Positions 7,229-15,419 of a DNA stretch of 39,576 bases are shown here, piece by piece. Position 1 is the first letter of the stretch, and each line of letters opens with the position of its first letter. The notes beneath the pieces are model-generated. The model was not told where the DNA came from. It made no database searches and saw nothing but the letters and a program-made list of their open reading frames with translations. Location: contig CAJXYT010000010.1 in NCBI GenBank assembly GCA_913063505.1, forward strand, positions 1 to 39,576. Direction: 5' to 3'. Origin of the DNA: an uncultured Gammaproteobacteria bacterium. Lineage in GTDB: Bacteria; Pseudomonadota; Gammaproteobacteria; Steroidobacterales; Woeseiaceae. The translations under genes were made by a program, and so were the position numbers.

Positions 7229-9418
7229 TCAGGCGCTACCGATCTGAAAAGCCAGCAATGCCCCGCCATAACCGATCCCCGTCATATAGACCCACGCGAA
7301 AACCGGCCAACGCCAGGAGTTTGTCTCGCGACGAATAACCGCAAGTGTCGCTGCACATTGTAAGCAGCATGCGTAGAAGATCAGAAGACCAATCACCATT
7401 GGCAGCGTAAACACAGGAGCCCCGTCAGGCCACGTTGACGCCTGCAGGCGACCGCTCAGTGTTTTCTCATCTGCTTCGTCACCGACGGCATAGACGGTAC
7501 CAAGCACTGCGATGACGACCTCTCTGGCCGGAAAACCTGCAATAACAGCAGCTGATACTCGCCAATCCCATCCGAGCGGTCTAAATAACGGTTCAACCGT
7601 TTTGCCCGCCCTACCCAACCAACTCTGTTCAAGTTGCGCAGCAGAGGCTGCATGTTCGATTCGCTCATACTCCGAGGCCAACTGCACGCCCGACAAAGAA
7701 TAAGCCGCGATCGTCCTTTGCTTTTGTGCTTCAGGCACGATTGTTTCTGAACGCGGGTAATAAGCTAGAGCCCATACGATAACCGCAACGGTGAAGATCA
7801 CGGTACCCGCCCGGTAGAGAAAAACTTTGACGCGACCGAGTAACTGGAACATTAACGTTTGTAGGTTCGGCCGACGAAACTCAGGCAACATCAGCACAAA
7901 CGAAGGTTTGGGACCGCGCAGTGCTGTCTTCCGCATCAATAATGCGGTCAATACACCCATCACGATACCGAACATGTATAGCCCAAAGAGCACTAAGCCT
8001 TGTAGGTTCATGAAGCCAATCTGGTCAGCTGGCACAAAGGCGGCAATCAACAACGCGTATACCGGCAATCGTGCAGAGCATGTCATGAACGGCGCGGCTA
8101 TGATCGTTGCGATTCGATCACGTCGGTTTGGTATTACTCGAGTCGCCATGATTCCCGGAACGGCGCAGGCAAAACTCGAAATCATCGGAATGATAGATTG
8201 CCCTGACAAGCCAACCGAGCGCATCGTCCTGTCCATCAGATAGGCAGCTCGAGCGAGATAACCAGAGTCCTCCAATAAGATGATGAGCAGAAATAGGATC
8301 AGAATTTGTGGCAGGAAAATAATCACACTACCGACGCCCGCTATGACGCCATCAGCGATCAAACTAGAGAACGCTCCATCGCCGAGCAGATTGCCGACAC
8401 GAGCGCTGAGGACCGCCGTGGAACCATCAATGAATTCCATAATAGGTGTGGCCCAGGCGAAGACCGCCTGAAACACAATCGCCATGACAAGAAATAGTCC
8501 GACTGTTCCCGCAACCGGTTGATTTAGAAAGGCGGTCACACTTACTCGCCACGAATAAAATGGTGGCGTTGAACACTGCAACTTGAGTAGATTTTCCCGT
8601 ACCCAGTCATAACGAACACGCGCCTCGATCGCAATGCCTGGTTCATCGACGAAGAGCTCATGACGCATTTCAAGCAAACGCCCCTTCGCTTCTTCGCTAA
8701 GCTCGGAGGCGAACGATTGATTACGTTCCGTTACACCATCAACCAGAAGCCGCTCACATTCGACAAGTGATAAATTGCTTTTTGACGTTGAGCGCAGTTT
8801 ACCTGCCGCAGAACGAAGCGCTGGCCAGACATCGATTGCGTTCGGCGGCGCTGATTTCGGCAATTCTGAAATTGCGGATCGTAGATTTTCAAGGCCAGCG
8901 CCGGTCGTCGCAACAACACTACAGATTCGTACGCCACCCAGCACTTCGCTAAGAGCATCGACATCAATGGCAATACCTGATTGCGTCGCTGCATCGGTCA
9001 TCGTTAGTGCTACGACCATCGGCTTGTTTAGATCAACAAGTTGCTGCAGTAAGAATAAACCCTGGTATAAATTAGTCGCATCAAGAACAGCGAGAATGCC
9101 GTCAGGCGAACTGCTTCCGGCCATACGTCCCAGAATTACGTCAACGGCTATCTGCTCTTCGAGCGAATGCGCACTTAGTGAATGAGTACCGGGCAGATCG
9201 ACCAACTCAGTCTTCTTGCCATCAAAAGACATCGTGCCGACATGACGTTCGACCGTGACGCCGGGGTAATTGCCAATGCGCTGCTTCAAACCGGTTAGTC
9301 GATTGAACAGCGTACTTTTGCCCGAATTGGGATTACCGACAACGGCAATGCTGGACTCGACGTCCGACCGTATCGCTATCTTACTGGCAAAAATTCGAAT
9401 TTCGGAGGGTTTAGCCAC
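7229..9418 (-). CDS. feoB: Ferrous iron transporter FeoB
   Basis: Inner-membrane Fe2+ transporter with an N-terminal G domain. 729 residues. G1 GNPNSGKST (27-35), switch I near NYPGVTVE, G3 DLPG (73-76). The G4 motif, usually NxxD, reads TMTD (138-141), so the guanine-contacting Asn is replaced by Thr. The membrane part has the two gate motifs: CAVPGIMATR, with the conserved Cys and Pro, and FPAREVVIAVLGTVYA. The protein ends soon after the last helix, without the long cytosolic C-terminal tail of E. coli FeoB. The start is the GTG at 9418, inside the feoA end with 8 bases of overlap, implying translational coupling. No typical feoC was recognised. Confidence 0.95.
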   Translation of the reverse strand: MAKPSEIRIFASKIAIRSDVESSIAVVGNPNSGKSTLFNRLTGLKQRIGNYPGVTVERHVGTMSFDGKKTELVDLPGTHSLSAHSLEEQIAVDVILGRMAGSSSPDGILAVLDATNLYQGLFLLQQLVDLNKPMVVALTMTDAATQSGIAIDVDALSEVLGGVRICSVVATTGAGLENLRSAISELPKSAPPNAIDVWPALRSAAGKLRSTSKSNLSLVECERLLVDGVTERNQSFASELSEEAKGRLLEMRHELFVDEPGIAIEARVRYDWVRENLLKLQCSTPPFYSWRVSVTAFLNQPVAGTVGLFLVMAIVFQAVFAWATPIMEFIDGSTAVLSARVGNLLGDGAFSSLIADGVIAGVGSVIIFLPQILILFLLIILLEDSGYLARAAYLMDRTMRSVGLSGQSIIPMISSFACAVPGIMATRVIPNRRDRIATIIAAPFMTCSARLPVYALLIAAFVPADQIGFMNLQGLVLFGLYMFGIVMGVLTALLMRKTALRGPKPSFVLMLPEFRRPNLQTLMFQLLGRVKVFLYRAGTVIFTVAVIVWALAYYPRSETIVPEAQKQRTIAAYSLSGVQLASEYERIEHAASAAQLEQSWLGRAGKTVEPLFRPLGWDWRVSAAVIAGFPAREVVIAVLGTVYAVGDEADEKTLSGRLQASTWPDGAPVFTLPMVIGLLIFYACCLQCAATLAVIRRETNSWRWPVFAWVYMTGIGYGGALLAFQIGSA

Positions 9419-9662
9419 CAGCCACTACGGGGGAGACCTTAAAGAATCTGGCATGCTCCTGGCGCAATGAGATGCCGCAACCAAATAGTCTGAACTCCAT
9501 TGGGTCGCCGCCGATTGCGGAACTGACATGCTCAATTTCCGCACCCTCTACAAGTCCGAGCACCATAAGTCGCTGCACCTGCGGGTCGCTGGTATCCACC
9601 GACTCGATGATGCCTTTCTGGCCTCGCTTAAGGCTAGCAAGTGTGTAAGCTTTTATTTCCAC
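9411..9662 (-). CDS. feoA: Ferrous iron transport protein FeoA
   Basis: 83 residues with the SH3-like FeoA fold: the LASLKRGQKGIIESV strand region, RLMVLGLVEGAEIEHV in the middle, and the ISLRQEHARFF end. It is a small cytosolic partner of FeoB. The start is the GTG at 9662. It is first gene of feoAB, preceded by a promoter overlapped by a Fur box (9697-9726). Confidence 0.93.
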   Translation of the reverse strand: MEIKAYTLASLKRGQKGIIESVDTSDPQVQRLMVLGLVEGAEIEHVSSAIGGDPMEFRLFGCGISLRQEHARFFKVSPVVAGG

Positions 9663-9696
9663 AAGGTTTTTCCAACAGAGTTCGTCTCAGGTCAAA

Positions 9697-9726
9697 AATG
9701 ATAATGATTCGCATTCCGATACGCAA
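9697..9726 (-). promoter_or_regulatory. feoAB promoter with Fur box
   Basis: A 19-base element at 9697-9715 (AATGATAATGATTCGCATT on the plus strand) matches the Fur consensus well in its first half and partly in its second. On the minus strand TTGCGT (9726-9721) and TATCAT (9703-9698) are spaced 17 bases, so bound Fur would cover the -10 region and repress feoAB when iron is plentiful. The match is by eye. Confidence 0.7.
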
Positions 9727-9806
9727 TAGGAACTTTCACAGATTACGCGTTCAGGTTGCATTCATTCGGGCGGAGGTAGCGTAGCCAGACACTAATTCTC
9801 CATGCC

Positions 9807-10010
9807 TTAGACCCCGGGACCGCACAGCAGGAACTTTATAACAAGCGCAAGTGCGATGGCACTGAGAGCGACTCTGGCTATCAGAAAATCGCGCGTCAGA
9901 CCGGGGCTACTTATCTCGAGATGCTCACCATCATGTAGGAGCGTCTGCCGGACATGGAACACGCCGTTAATAATACAAACGAGAGAACAGCCGTTATCAT
10001 TGCTTAACAT
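9807..10010 (-). CDS. Small hypothetical protein with C-terminal membrane helix
   Basis: 67 codons starting at an ATG (10010) inside the last codons of the symporter gene and ending before feoA. The N-terminal part is polar. The C-terminus (about residues 47-64) is one hydrophobic stretch, LSAIALALVIKFLL, which would make it a tail-anchored protein. Position and overlap suggest coupling to the symporter operon, but the start lacks a strong ribosome binding site. I do not recognise a family. A second frame from an ATG 11 bases downstream would encode a 29-residue peptide with a lipobox-like LLTAC, so neither reading is certain. Confidence 0.35.
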   Translation of the reverse strand: MLSNDNGCSLVCIINGVFHVRQTLLHDGEHLEISSPGLTRDFLIARVALSAIALALVIKFLLCGPGV

Positions 10011-11769
10011 CCACGTGTCGCGGAACGCGCAATTGTTCAACCATGTGTTGAATGTGTTCCGGTGGTGGGCGGGTCAGATAGCTAACAGCAATCGCTACCG
10101 TGAAGTTAAGGCACATGCCAATCACGCCAATACCCTCTGGAGAAATCCCCAAAAACCAGTGCTCGGCATCATTAACGCCCCACGGTGCACCTACCCCTTT
10201 CAGGAATAAACCTTTGAAAAACTCGATGTAGCCGTAGGTAAACACTAAGCCTGTCAGCATTCCTGCGATGGCACCTTCGCGATTAACTCGCTTGAAGAAA
10301 ATGCCCAGCAGTATGACCGGAAATAACGACGCAGCCGCAAGGCCAAATGCAAAAGCCACCACTTGCCCGACCCAGCCTGGGGGATCGAAGCCAAGATAGC
10401 CGGCTACCAGGATTGCGAATGCTGCGGCAATTCGGCTCGCCATCAGCTCCTTTTTATCTGAAATATTCGGCATGAAAATACCTTTGATCAAATCGTAAGA
10501 TACCGCAGCAGAAATAACGAGCAAGAGTCCAGCGGAGGTCGACAACGCCGCCGCAATGCCACCGGCGGCAACCAGCGCAATAACCCAATTCGGCAGGTTC
10601 GCGATCTCGGGGTTCGCAAGCACTATAATGTCAATATCAACGGTGAGTTCATTGCCCTTCCATCCATATTGTTCAGCTATCGGCATGAAGGACTCATTCG
10701 AATCATCGTAGTACTGCACACGGCCATCGCCATTCTTATCGTCGAATACAACGAGGCCGGTTTTCTCCCACGTATTAACCCAGTCAGGGCGTTCGTCGTA
10801 CAGCAGGTTGCCGTCTTCAGTGCCTACTTCGCCGGTCTGAAAAGTATTCATCAAATTCAGCCGCGCCATCGATCCGACAACCGGTGCCGCCGTATATAAA
10901 ATGGCAATAAACAGCAATGCGTAACCAGCGGACAGACGTGCGTCACGCACTTTTGGCACGGTAAAGAACCGAACGATGACGTGCGGTAAGCCGGCGGTTC
11001 CGACCATCAGGGCCATCGTGATACAGAACACATCAATACGACTCTTCGTTCCCGATGTGTACTGATTGAAACCTAATGATGTAACGATATCGTCCAACTT
11101 GTCGAGGAGCGTGGTACCAGATCCGACGACCTCGCTACCAAATGCCAGCTGCGGAATCGGATTGCCTGTGAGTTGAATGGCGATAAAAACTGCCGGTACC
11201 GTATAAGCGAATATCAACACGCAATATTGAGCAACCTGCGTGTAAGTGATTCCCTTCATGCCGCCGAGGACGGCGTATATGAAAACTATACCCATGCCGA
11301 TCATGAGACCGGTTGTTACATCAACCTCCAGAAATCTCGAGAAGACGATACCGACACCGCGCATTTGACCCGCGACATATGTAAACGAGATAAAGAGCAG
11401 GCAAATCACGGCGACTATTCGTGCCGTCTTGGAGTAGTAGCGCTCTGCGATGAATTCAGGGACGGTGAACTTGCCGAACTTCCGAAGGTAAGGTGCAAGT
11501 AACAAGGCCAATAGCACATAACCGCCGGTAAAACCCATCAAATAAACGGAACCGTCATAGCCCATAAAAGCGATAAGTCCGGCCATCGAAATAAACGACG
11601 AGGCACTCATCCAGTCAGCTGCGGTCGCCATACCATTTGCCAGTGGAGAAACGCTTTTGCCGGCAATATAGAATTCACCGGTGTTTTGCGCTCGCGACCA
11701 GATCGCGATACCGATGTAGAGAGCAAAGCTTAGTCCGACCACGATGTAGGTCAGCATTTGAAGACTCAT
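9997..11769 (-). CDS. Sodium:solute symporter (SSS family, DUF4212-associated type)
   Basis: 590-residue secondary transporter with about 13 hydrophobic segments. Segments such as GMATAADWMSASSF, FGKFTVPEFIAERYY and GLPHVIVRFFTVP are typical of the acetate-permease-like (ActP-like) SSS branch. A loop of about 90 residues holds an EF-hand-like acidic stretch, DDKNGDGRVQYYDD (about 342-355), a possible Ca2+ site that I read as characteristic of this subfamily. It lies 9 bases after a DUF4212 gene, its usual small partner, with a GAGG ribosome binding site. The substrate is probably acetate or another short carboxylate, but this cannot be decided from the sequence. Confidence 0.9.
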   Translation of the reverse strand: MSLQMLTYIVVGLSFALYIGIAIWSRAQNTGEFYIAGKSVSPLANGMATAADWMSASSFISMAGLIAFMGYDGSVYLMGFTGGYVLLALLLAPYLRKFGKFTVPEFIAERYYSKTARIVAVICLLFISFTYVAGQMRGVGIVFSRFLEVDVTTGLMIGMGIVFIYAVLGGMKGITYTQVAQYCVLIFAYTVPAVFIAIQLTGNPIPQLAFGSEVVGSGTTLLDKLDDIVTSLGFNQYTSGTKSRIDVFCITMALMVGTAGLPHVIVRFFTVPKVRDARLSAGYALLFIAILYTAAPVVGSMARLNLMNTFQTGEVGTEDGNLLYDERPDWVNTWEKTGLVVFDDKNGDGRVQYYDDSNESFMPIAEQYGWKGNELTVDIDIIVLANPEIANLPNWVIALVAAGGIAAALSTSAGLLLVISAAVSYDLIKGIFMPNISDKKELMASRIAAAFAILVAGYLGFDPPGWVGQVVAFAFGLAAASLFPVILLGIFFKRVNREGAIAGMLTGLVFTYGYIEFFKGLFLKGVGAPWGVNDAEHWFLGISPEGIGVIGMCLNFTVAIAVSYLTRPPPEHIQHMVEQLRVPRHVDVKQ

Positions 11770-11778
11770 ATTGTCGCC

Positions 11779-12036
11779 TCAGTCTTCATGAACATCATGT
11801 TCGCGATCGATGCGGTTCATGCGCCAAGCGTAAAAAAAGATCAATAACACGAACACATATATCGATCCCTGCTGTGCGAACCAGAAACCGAGCTTGATCC
11901 CACCAATACGAATCGTATTCAGCTGATCAACAAGCAGAATTCCAAATCCATAAGAGCATATAAACCAGATCGCGAGGCAAAAGCTCATCAGTCTAAGGTT
12001 CGCTCGCCAATACGCTAAGCGCTTCTCCGTATTCAT
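11779..12036 (-). CDS. DUF4212 protein, small subunit of sodium:solute symporter
   Basis: 85 residues with two hydrophobic helices (about 16-38 and 51-70). The pattern of a short N-terminal YWRANLRLM segment, GFWFAQQGSIYVFV before the second helix, and a charged RMNRIDREH end is typical of DUF4212, which is nearly always found upstream of an ActP-like SSS transporter, as here. It is thought to be an accessory subunit of that transporter. It is first gene of the operon, preceded by an AT-rich spacer. Confidence 0.9.
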   Translation of the reverse strand: MNTEKRLAYWRANLRLMSFCLAIWFICSYGFGILLVDQLNTIRIGGIKLGFWFAQQGSIYVFVLLIFFYAWRMNRIDREHDVHED

Positions 12037-12793
12037 GATGATCCCACTTATTCAGAATTCCTTATGCTCAGAAAGCATCCAAGAATGCTGTAGCTGAGTG
12101 GTTAGAATATTTTTCTATTTATATCAGTCTATAAATTCATGTATGCATTATTTCATGCATCTATATTACAAATTCCTTTCTATAGCTATTGCTGCCATTC
12201 CTCTTAATGATTCTAGGGGGAGTATTTTATTATTTTCTTTATCCATTATGCCCCTTAGTACCGATTGCCGACTGGCTGCCGGGTTAGCGAATCAATTGCC
12301 AATCAAGCGGAAATCGTAAGCAAAAAAAAGCAGCTTCTTTCGAAACTGCTTTTTCAAACCTACGCTAGCACGCGGTCATGGCTCCCTGAATCCCCCGCCA
12401 AGTCGTACCTGAAGGTATTTTTCGTTCTTCTGCGAAGCCCAATTGTTGCTGAAAGACTACGCTGATTAAATTGAAAATTCGCAGAAAACCCTCTGTATGT
12501 CAATCATTTATAATGAACTTAAGGCTTTCAGGGCGTTTTCAGACTTTTTCTGTTGCTAAATAACAACAGATTTTGATGGGCCATATTCTCTGCAAAATCA
12601 ATATCTAACGCGACTAAGCCCGCCTCTCATTAGCGACCAGATTCGCCAACTGGTTGAATACAGGCACTTCAAATCAACCCGGTCACCAGTCGTCAACGAA
12701 CCTGGATAAACGTGTGCCGCGCCATTCTTCTTAGTATGCCATTCACCCTGACATACAAAAGAAGCCCTTAGCGCTGCGTGATAAAGTAACTAA
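12037..12793. other. Long intergenic region, no convincing gene
   Basis: 757 bases between the divergent DUF4212 and amidohydrolase-remnant starts. 12060-12250 is very AT-rich and probably holds the symporter promoter. A hairpin with flanking A and T runs lies at 12322-12354. A second inverted repeat, TCTGTTG/CAACAGA (12549-12570), is followed by TTTT. A TATAAT hexamer at 12509-12514 has no good -35. A 73-codon reading frame at 12098-12319 has low-complexity AT-driven composition and I do not call it. An untranslated RNA ending at the first hairpin is possible. Confidence 0.5.
12322..12354 (+). terminator. Orphan hairpin with A and T runs
   Basis: Stem GCAG-x-TTC / GAA-x-CTGC with loop TTTC and one mismatch, preceded by eight A and followed by TTTTT, so it could terminate in both directions. 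No gene clearly ends at it. Confidence 0.6.
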
Positions 12794-13225
12794 ATGAAAA
12801 AAATAACGCTTCGGGCCACCGCCATTTTCGTCATCCTCGGTGTCAACTGCATCTGGCCCGCAAATGCGGATACTGCCTTGCACGGTATCCATGGCTATAC
12901 GTATAACGGCCTACGGTTATTTTCAGTTCTGATCTTCGACGATGACGGCCAAATCTTTGCCGCTGGTGATTCTAAACTCCTCTCAAATTATCCTGAGGCG
13001 ACTCTGATCGACGAAGCCCAGAAGACGGTATTGCCAGGATTAATCCACTCGCATACCCGCGTTTATGGCTTCGGCCTGTTCAGGTCGAATCTCGACTTGT
13101 TTGGCTCTGCTCGCGTCGAAAATTCTGTCGCCCAAATTAAATCCTATGCAGCAGCTGAACCGCGCGCTCGATGGATTACTGGACGAGGTTGGCACGTTAC
13201 CAAAGACTCGGGAACGCTTTCGTGA
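12794..13225 (+). pseudogene. Truncated exported amidohydrolase (YtcJ-like), N-terminal stub
   Basis: 143 codons. A signal peptide (about residues 1-25, ending ANA) is followed by the start of a metal-dependent amidohydrolase of the YtcJ/Amidohydrolase_3 type: a beta-sandwich segment, then VLPGLIHSHTRVYGFGL carrying the HxH metal motif (HSH), then the ARWITGRGW segment near residue 130. Homologues run to over 500 residues. Here the frame diverges after GRGW and stops, so the catalytic barrel is lost. The stop TGA at 13223-13225 overlaps the GTG of the next gene as GTGA, so translation of the stub may still deliver ribosomes to the glyoxalase gene. Confidence 0.8.
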
Positions 13226-14013
13226 TTGTCGAACAGATCTGGACGGGCAACAGTCTGCGAAACTTCAATTATCTGATTGTGTGCCCGGAAACTGGAGACG
13301 CGCTTGCGATCGATCCTCTCGACTACAAGACGTGCCTCAACATCGCTGCCGAACGCGGTTGGCAAATTACACAGATTCTGAACACCCATGAACACGCAGA
13401 CCATATTGGTGGCAATAAAGGCATCGTTAATGCGACCGGCGCGAAAGTAATAGCCCATGAATTGGCGTATGACAGGATTCCGAATATGGATCGTGGTGTC
13501 GGGGCCGGCGACATCATTAAGGTTGGAAAATCAGTGGAGCTGGAGTGTCTGGATACTCCTGGGCATACCATGAGCCACATTTGCCTGTTATCGCAAACGG
13601 ATCATCCTGGCTTATTCAGTGGCGACACGCTATTCAATGCTGGGGCCGGGAATTGCCACAACGGTGGCCACCCCAATCAACTGTTTGACACGTTCGAGCA
13701 ACAGCTGGAGACACTGGGTAATGACACTCGCATATACCCTGGCCACGACTACATGATTAACAATCTTGCATTTACCCTGGATCGCGAACCTGACAATGCC
13801 ATCGCGGCAAGCATGTTAGAGCAGTATAAGAATCAGGATCCAGACGACGCTTTGATAACGACGCTGCAGCAAGAAAAAGAAGTTAACGTATTTTTTCGCC
13901 TGGGCAGTCCGTCGGTCATTGCCAAACTCGCAGCAGACTTTCCAGACATCGGCGACAAACCGGACGCGCGCAGTGTGTTCGTGAAACTACGCGAACTCAG
14001 GAATAGTTGGTAG
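13222..14013 (+). CDS. gloB: Hydroxyacylglutathione hydrolase (glyoxalase II), metallo-beta-lactamase fold
   Basis: Hydrolyses S-lactoylglutathione to lactate and glutathione in methylglyoxal detoxification. 263 residues from the GTG at 13222. Metal site motif THEHADH (55-61) followed by IGG; then DTPGHTMSHICLL, FSGDTLF and the Asp/His residues of YPGHDY, matching GloB. The C-terminal part has INVFFR-like EVNVFFRLGS, as in GloB. An ATG at 13171 in the same frame would add 17 residues translated from amidohydrolase remnant DNA, so I prefer the GTG, which has GGGA about 8 nt upstream and overlaps the stub stop. Its 3' end overlaps the convergent kinase gene by 17 bases. Confidence 0.87.
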   Translation: MIVEQIWTGNSLRNFNYLIVCPETGDALAIDPLDYKTCLNIAAERGWQITQILNTHEHADHIGGNKGIVNATGAKVIAHELAYDRIPNMDRGVGAGDIIKVGKSVELECLDTPGHTMSHICLLSQTDHPGLFSGDTLFNAGAGNCHNGGHPNQLFDTFEQQLETLGNDTRIYPGHDYMINNLAFTLDREPDNAIAASMLEQYKNQDPDDALITTLQQEKEVNVFFRLGSPSVIAKLAADFPDIGDKPDARSVFVKLRELRNSW

Positions 14014-14803
14014 CGAGACGCAAAGCGACACTGTCGAGTTCCGCAGGATCGCCGTTAGATCTCGACCCCATCCACAGACAGAGAAGTGCAAGATAGAGTT
14101 TGCGCTGCTGCTCAAGGTGGGCTCGCCAGCGTTGGCCGTCGCCGCCCATATACGCATCGAGAAATACGGTGACCTGTTGATCACTTAATTCGTGATGCTC
14201 AACAATGGTTGCAAGATCAAAGAACGGGTCATTATCCGACGAATACTCCCAGTCCAGAAACATGAGTTCGGGCGTCGTAATAAGGTTGGCCGCGACAAGA
14301 TCATTATGACAGCAGCATAAATTCAGAGGCACTCGCATTCTGGCGGCAATCTCAACGCACTTCTTGGCGACATCAGGTTCAAGCCCTTTGAGGTTATCAG
14401 CGTATAGTTTAGCGGCAACGCTCGCGTCGAACGATCGGCCCGTCAGCGGCAAGGCATGCAATCGTTTCAATGCAGCTGCGATCATTTCGAGATTGCCCGC
14501 TTTGTCCAGGCAGTCTCTAGTCCAGACGACCCCTTCCGTGAATTCAGTGAAGTATAGACCGCTGTCCGCAAGTATCACTTGTGGTGCGAGGCCTGCTTTG
14601 CATGCCATGTTCTGCACATAGGCTTCATCACAACGAGAGTTGAACGGAGCTTCGCGGGGCTCATCGTCAATCTTGAGTACACCGCTCTTTGTGTCTTTTG
14701 TTACTCGCCAAGTGCGATTGGTAAGACCACCTGATAATTCTGACAGTGTCGCACCGTCCCATCCAGGAATATCCGCAAGCACTTGCTCTGGAGTTTGTGT
14801 CAC
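13997..14803 (-). CDS. Thiamine-kinase-like phosphotransferase (choline/aminoglycoside kinase fold)
   Basis: 268 residues. Brenner-type catalytic motif HNDL...N (H166, D168, N173) and the metal-binding FLDWEY (D184) are those of choline kinase/APH-fold enzymes. A Gly-rich nucleotide loop, LSGGLTNRTW, is at 23-32. Fold alone would allow choline, ethanolamine, aminoglycoside or thiamine as substrate. Its place as last gene of a TPP-riboswitch operon, translationally coupled to a PnuC-family transporter by a GTGA overlap, makes thiamine the best guess: it would phosphorylate imported thiamine to TMP and trap it in the cell. The start is a GTG at 14803. Confidence 0.85.
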   Translation of the reverse strand: MTQTPEQVLADIPGWDGATLSELSGGLTNRTWRVTKDTKSGVLKIDDEPREAPFNSRCDEAYVQNMACKAGLAPQVILADSGLYFTEFTEGVVWTRDCLDKAGNLEMIAAALKRLHALPLTGRSFDASVAAKLYADNLKGLEPDVAKKCVEIAARMRVPLNLCCCHNDLVAANLITTPELMFLDWEYSSDNDPFFDLATIVEHHELSDQQVTVFLDAYMGGDGQRWRAHLEQQRKLYLALLCLWMGSRSNGDPAELDSVALRLATNYS

Positions 14804-15405
14804 CGCGACTGATTGTGCATAGATTTGGTCCAGCTGAACAGGCCAATAGGAATCATGATGAAATAGATTACAAATAGGACACTGGTCAATTTCAGATCAC
14901 GGGACCAGTAGATGAATATCGATGCCAAATCGATCAGAAGCCAGTACCACCAGTTTTCCAACACCTTCTGAGCGATCAGGTAAGTAGCCCAAATCGCGAA
15001 CCAAGTCGTGAGTGAATCTATGAACGGAAACGCCGCATCACTATAGATGTAGAGTAAAAGGCCGTTCGCAAGACCCAAGACCACTATGCAGGAAATCGCC
15101 CGAGCATGAATCTTTAACGGCCACGTCACGACCGGCTTGTTGCTGGTGTCGGTGTGGCCAACGTTCCACTGATACCAACCGTATCCTGCCATCACCAAGT
15201 AGAAGACGTTGAGTATCGATTCCATGTACAGCTTGGCTTCGATAAATAACCAGATATAGATAGCTGTACTGATGGCTGCGAAAAACCAGCACACGATCTT
15301 CTCGCGGATGGCGAATGCAAGATAGAGAGCTGCCGCAACAACCGCGACTAGCTCGGGCAGTGATTGCGCCCGTGCCTGGTCGATAATTTCAGCGAAGGCA
15401 GTCAT
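14800..15405 (-). CDS. pnuT: PnuC-family vitamin transporter, probably thiamine (PnuT)
   Basis: 201 residues with about seven hydrophobic helices and the family pattern of aromatic residues: YLAFAIREKIVCWFFA, MAGYGWYQW and NWWYWLLIDLASIFIYW. PnuC proteins move vitamins by facilitated diffusion driven by intracellular phosphorylation, so they need a partner kinase. Both the TPP riboswitch at the head of the operon and the downstream kinase gene point to thiamine rather than nicotinamide riboside. It starts at an ATG 14 bases after the TonB-receptor stop. Substrate assignment rests on context, not on residues I can verify. Confidence 0.88.
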   Translation of the reverse strand: MTAFAEIIDQARAQSLPELVAVVAAALYLAFAIREKIVCWFFAAISTAIYIWLFIEAKLYMESILNVFYLVMAGYGWYQWNVGHTDTSNKPVVTWPLKIHARAISCIVVLGLANGLLLYIYSDAAFPFIDSLTTWFAIWATYLIAQKVLENWWYWLLIDLASIFIYWSRDLKLTSVLFVIYFIMIPIGLFSWTKSMHNQSR

Positions 15406-15419
15406 TTACTACTCGTATC

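Noticed and set aside
12098-12319. 73-codon reading frame ending at the orphan terminator
   Set aside because: AT-rich, low-complexity composition, no ribosome binding site and no recognisable domain.
13171-13221. ATG at 13171 as start of glyoxalase II
   Set aside because: The 17 extra residues derive from amidohydrolase remnant DNA and resemble nothing in GloB; the GTG at 13222 has a ribosome binding site and an overlap with the stub stop.
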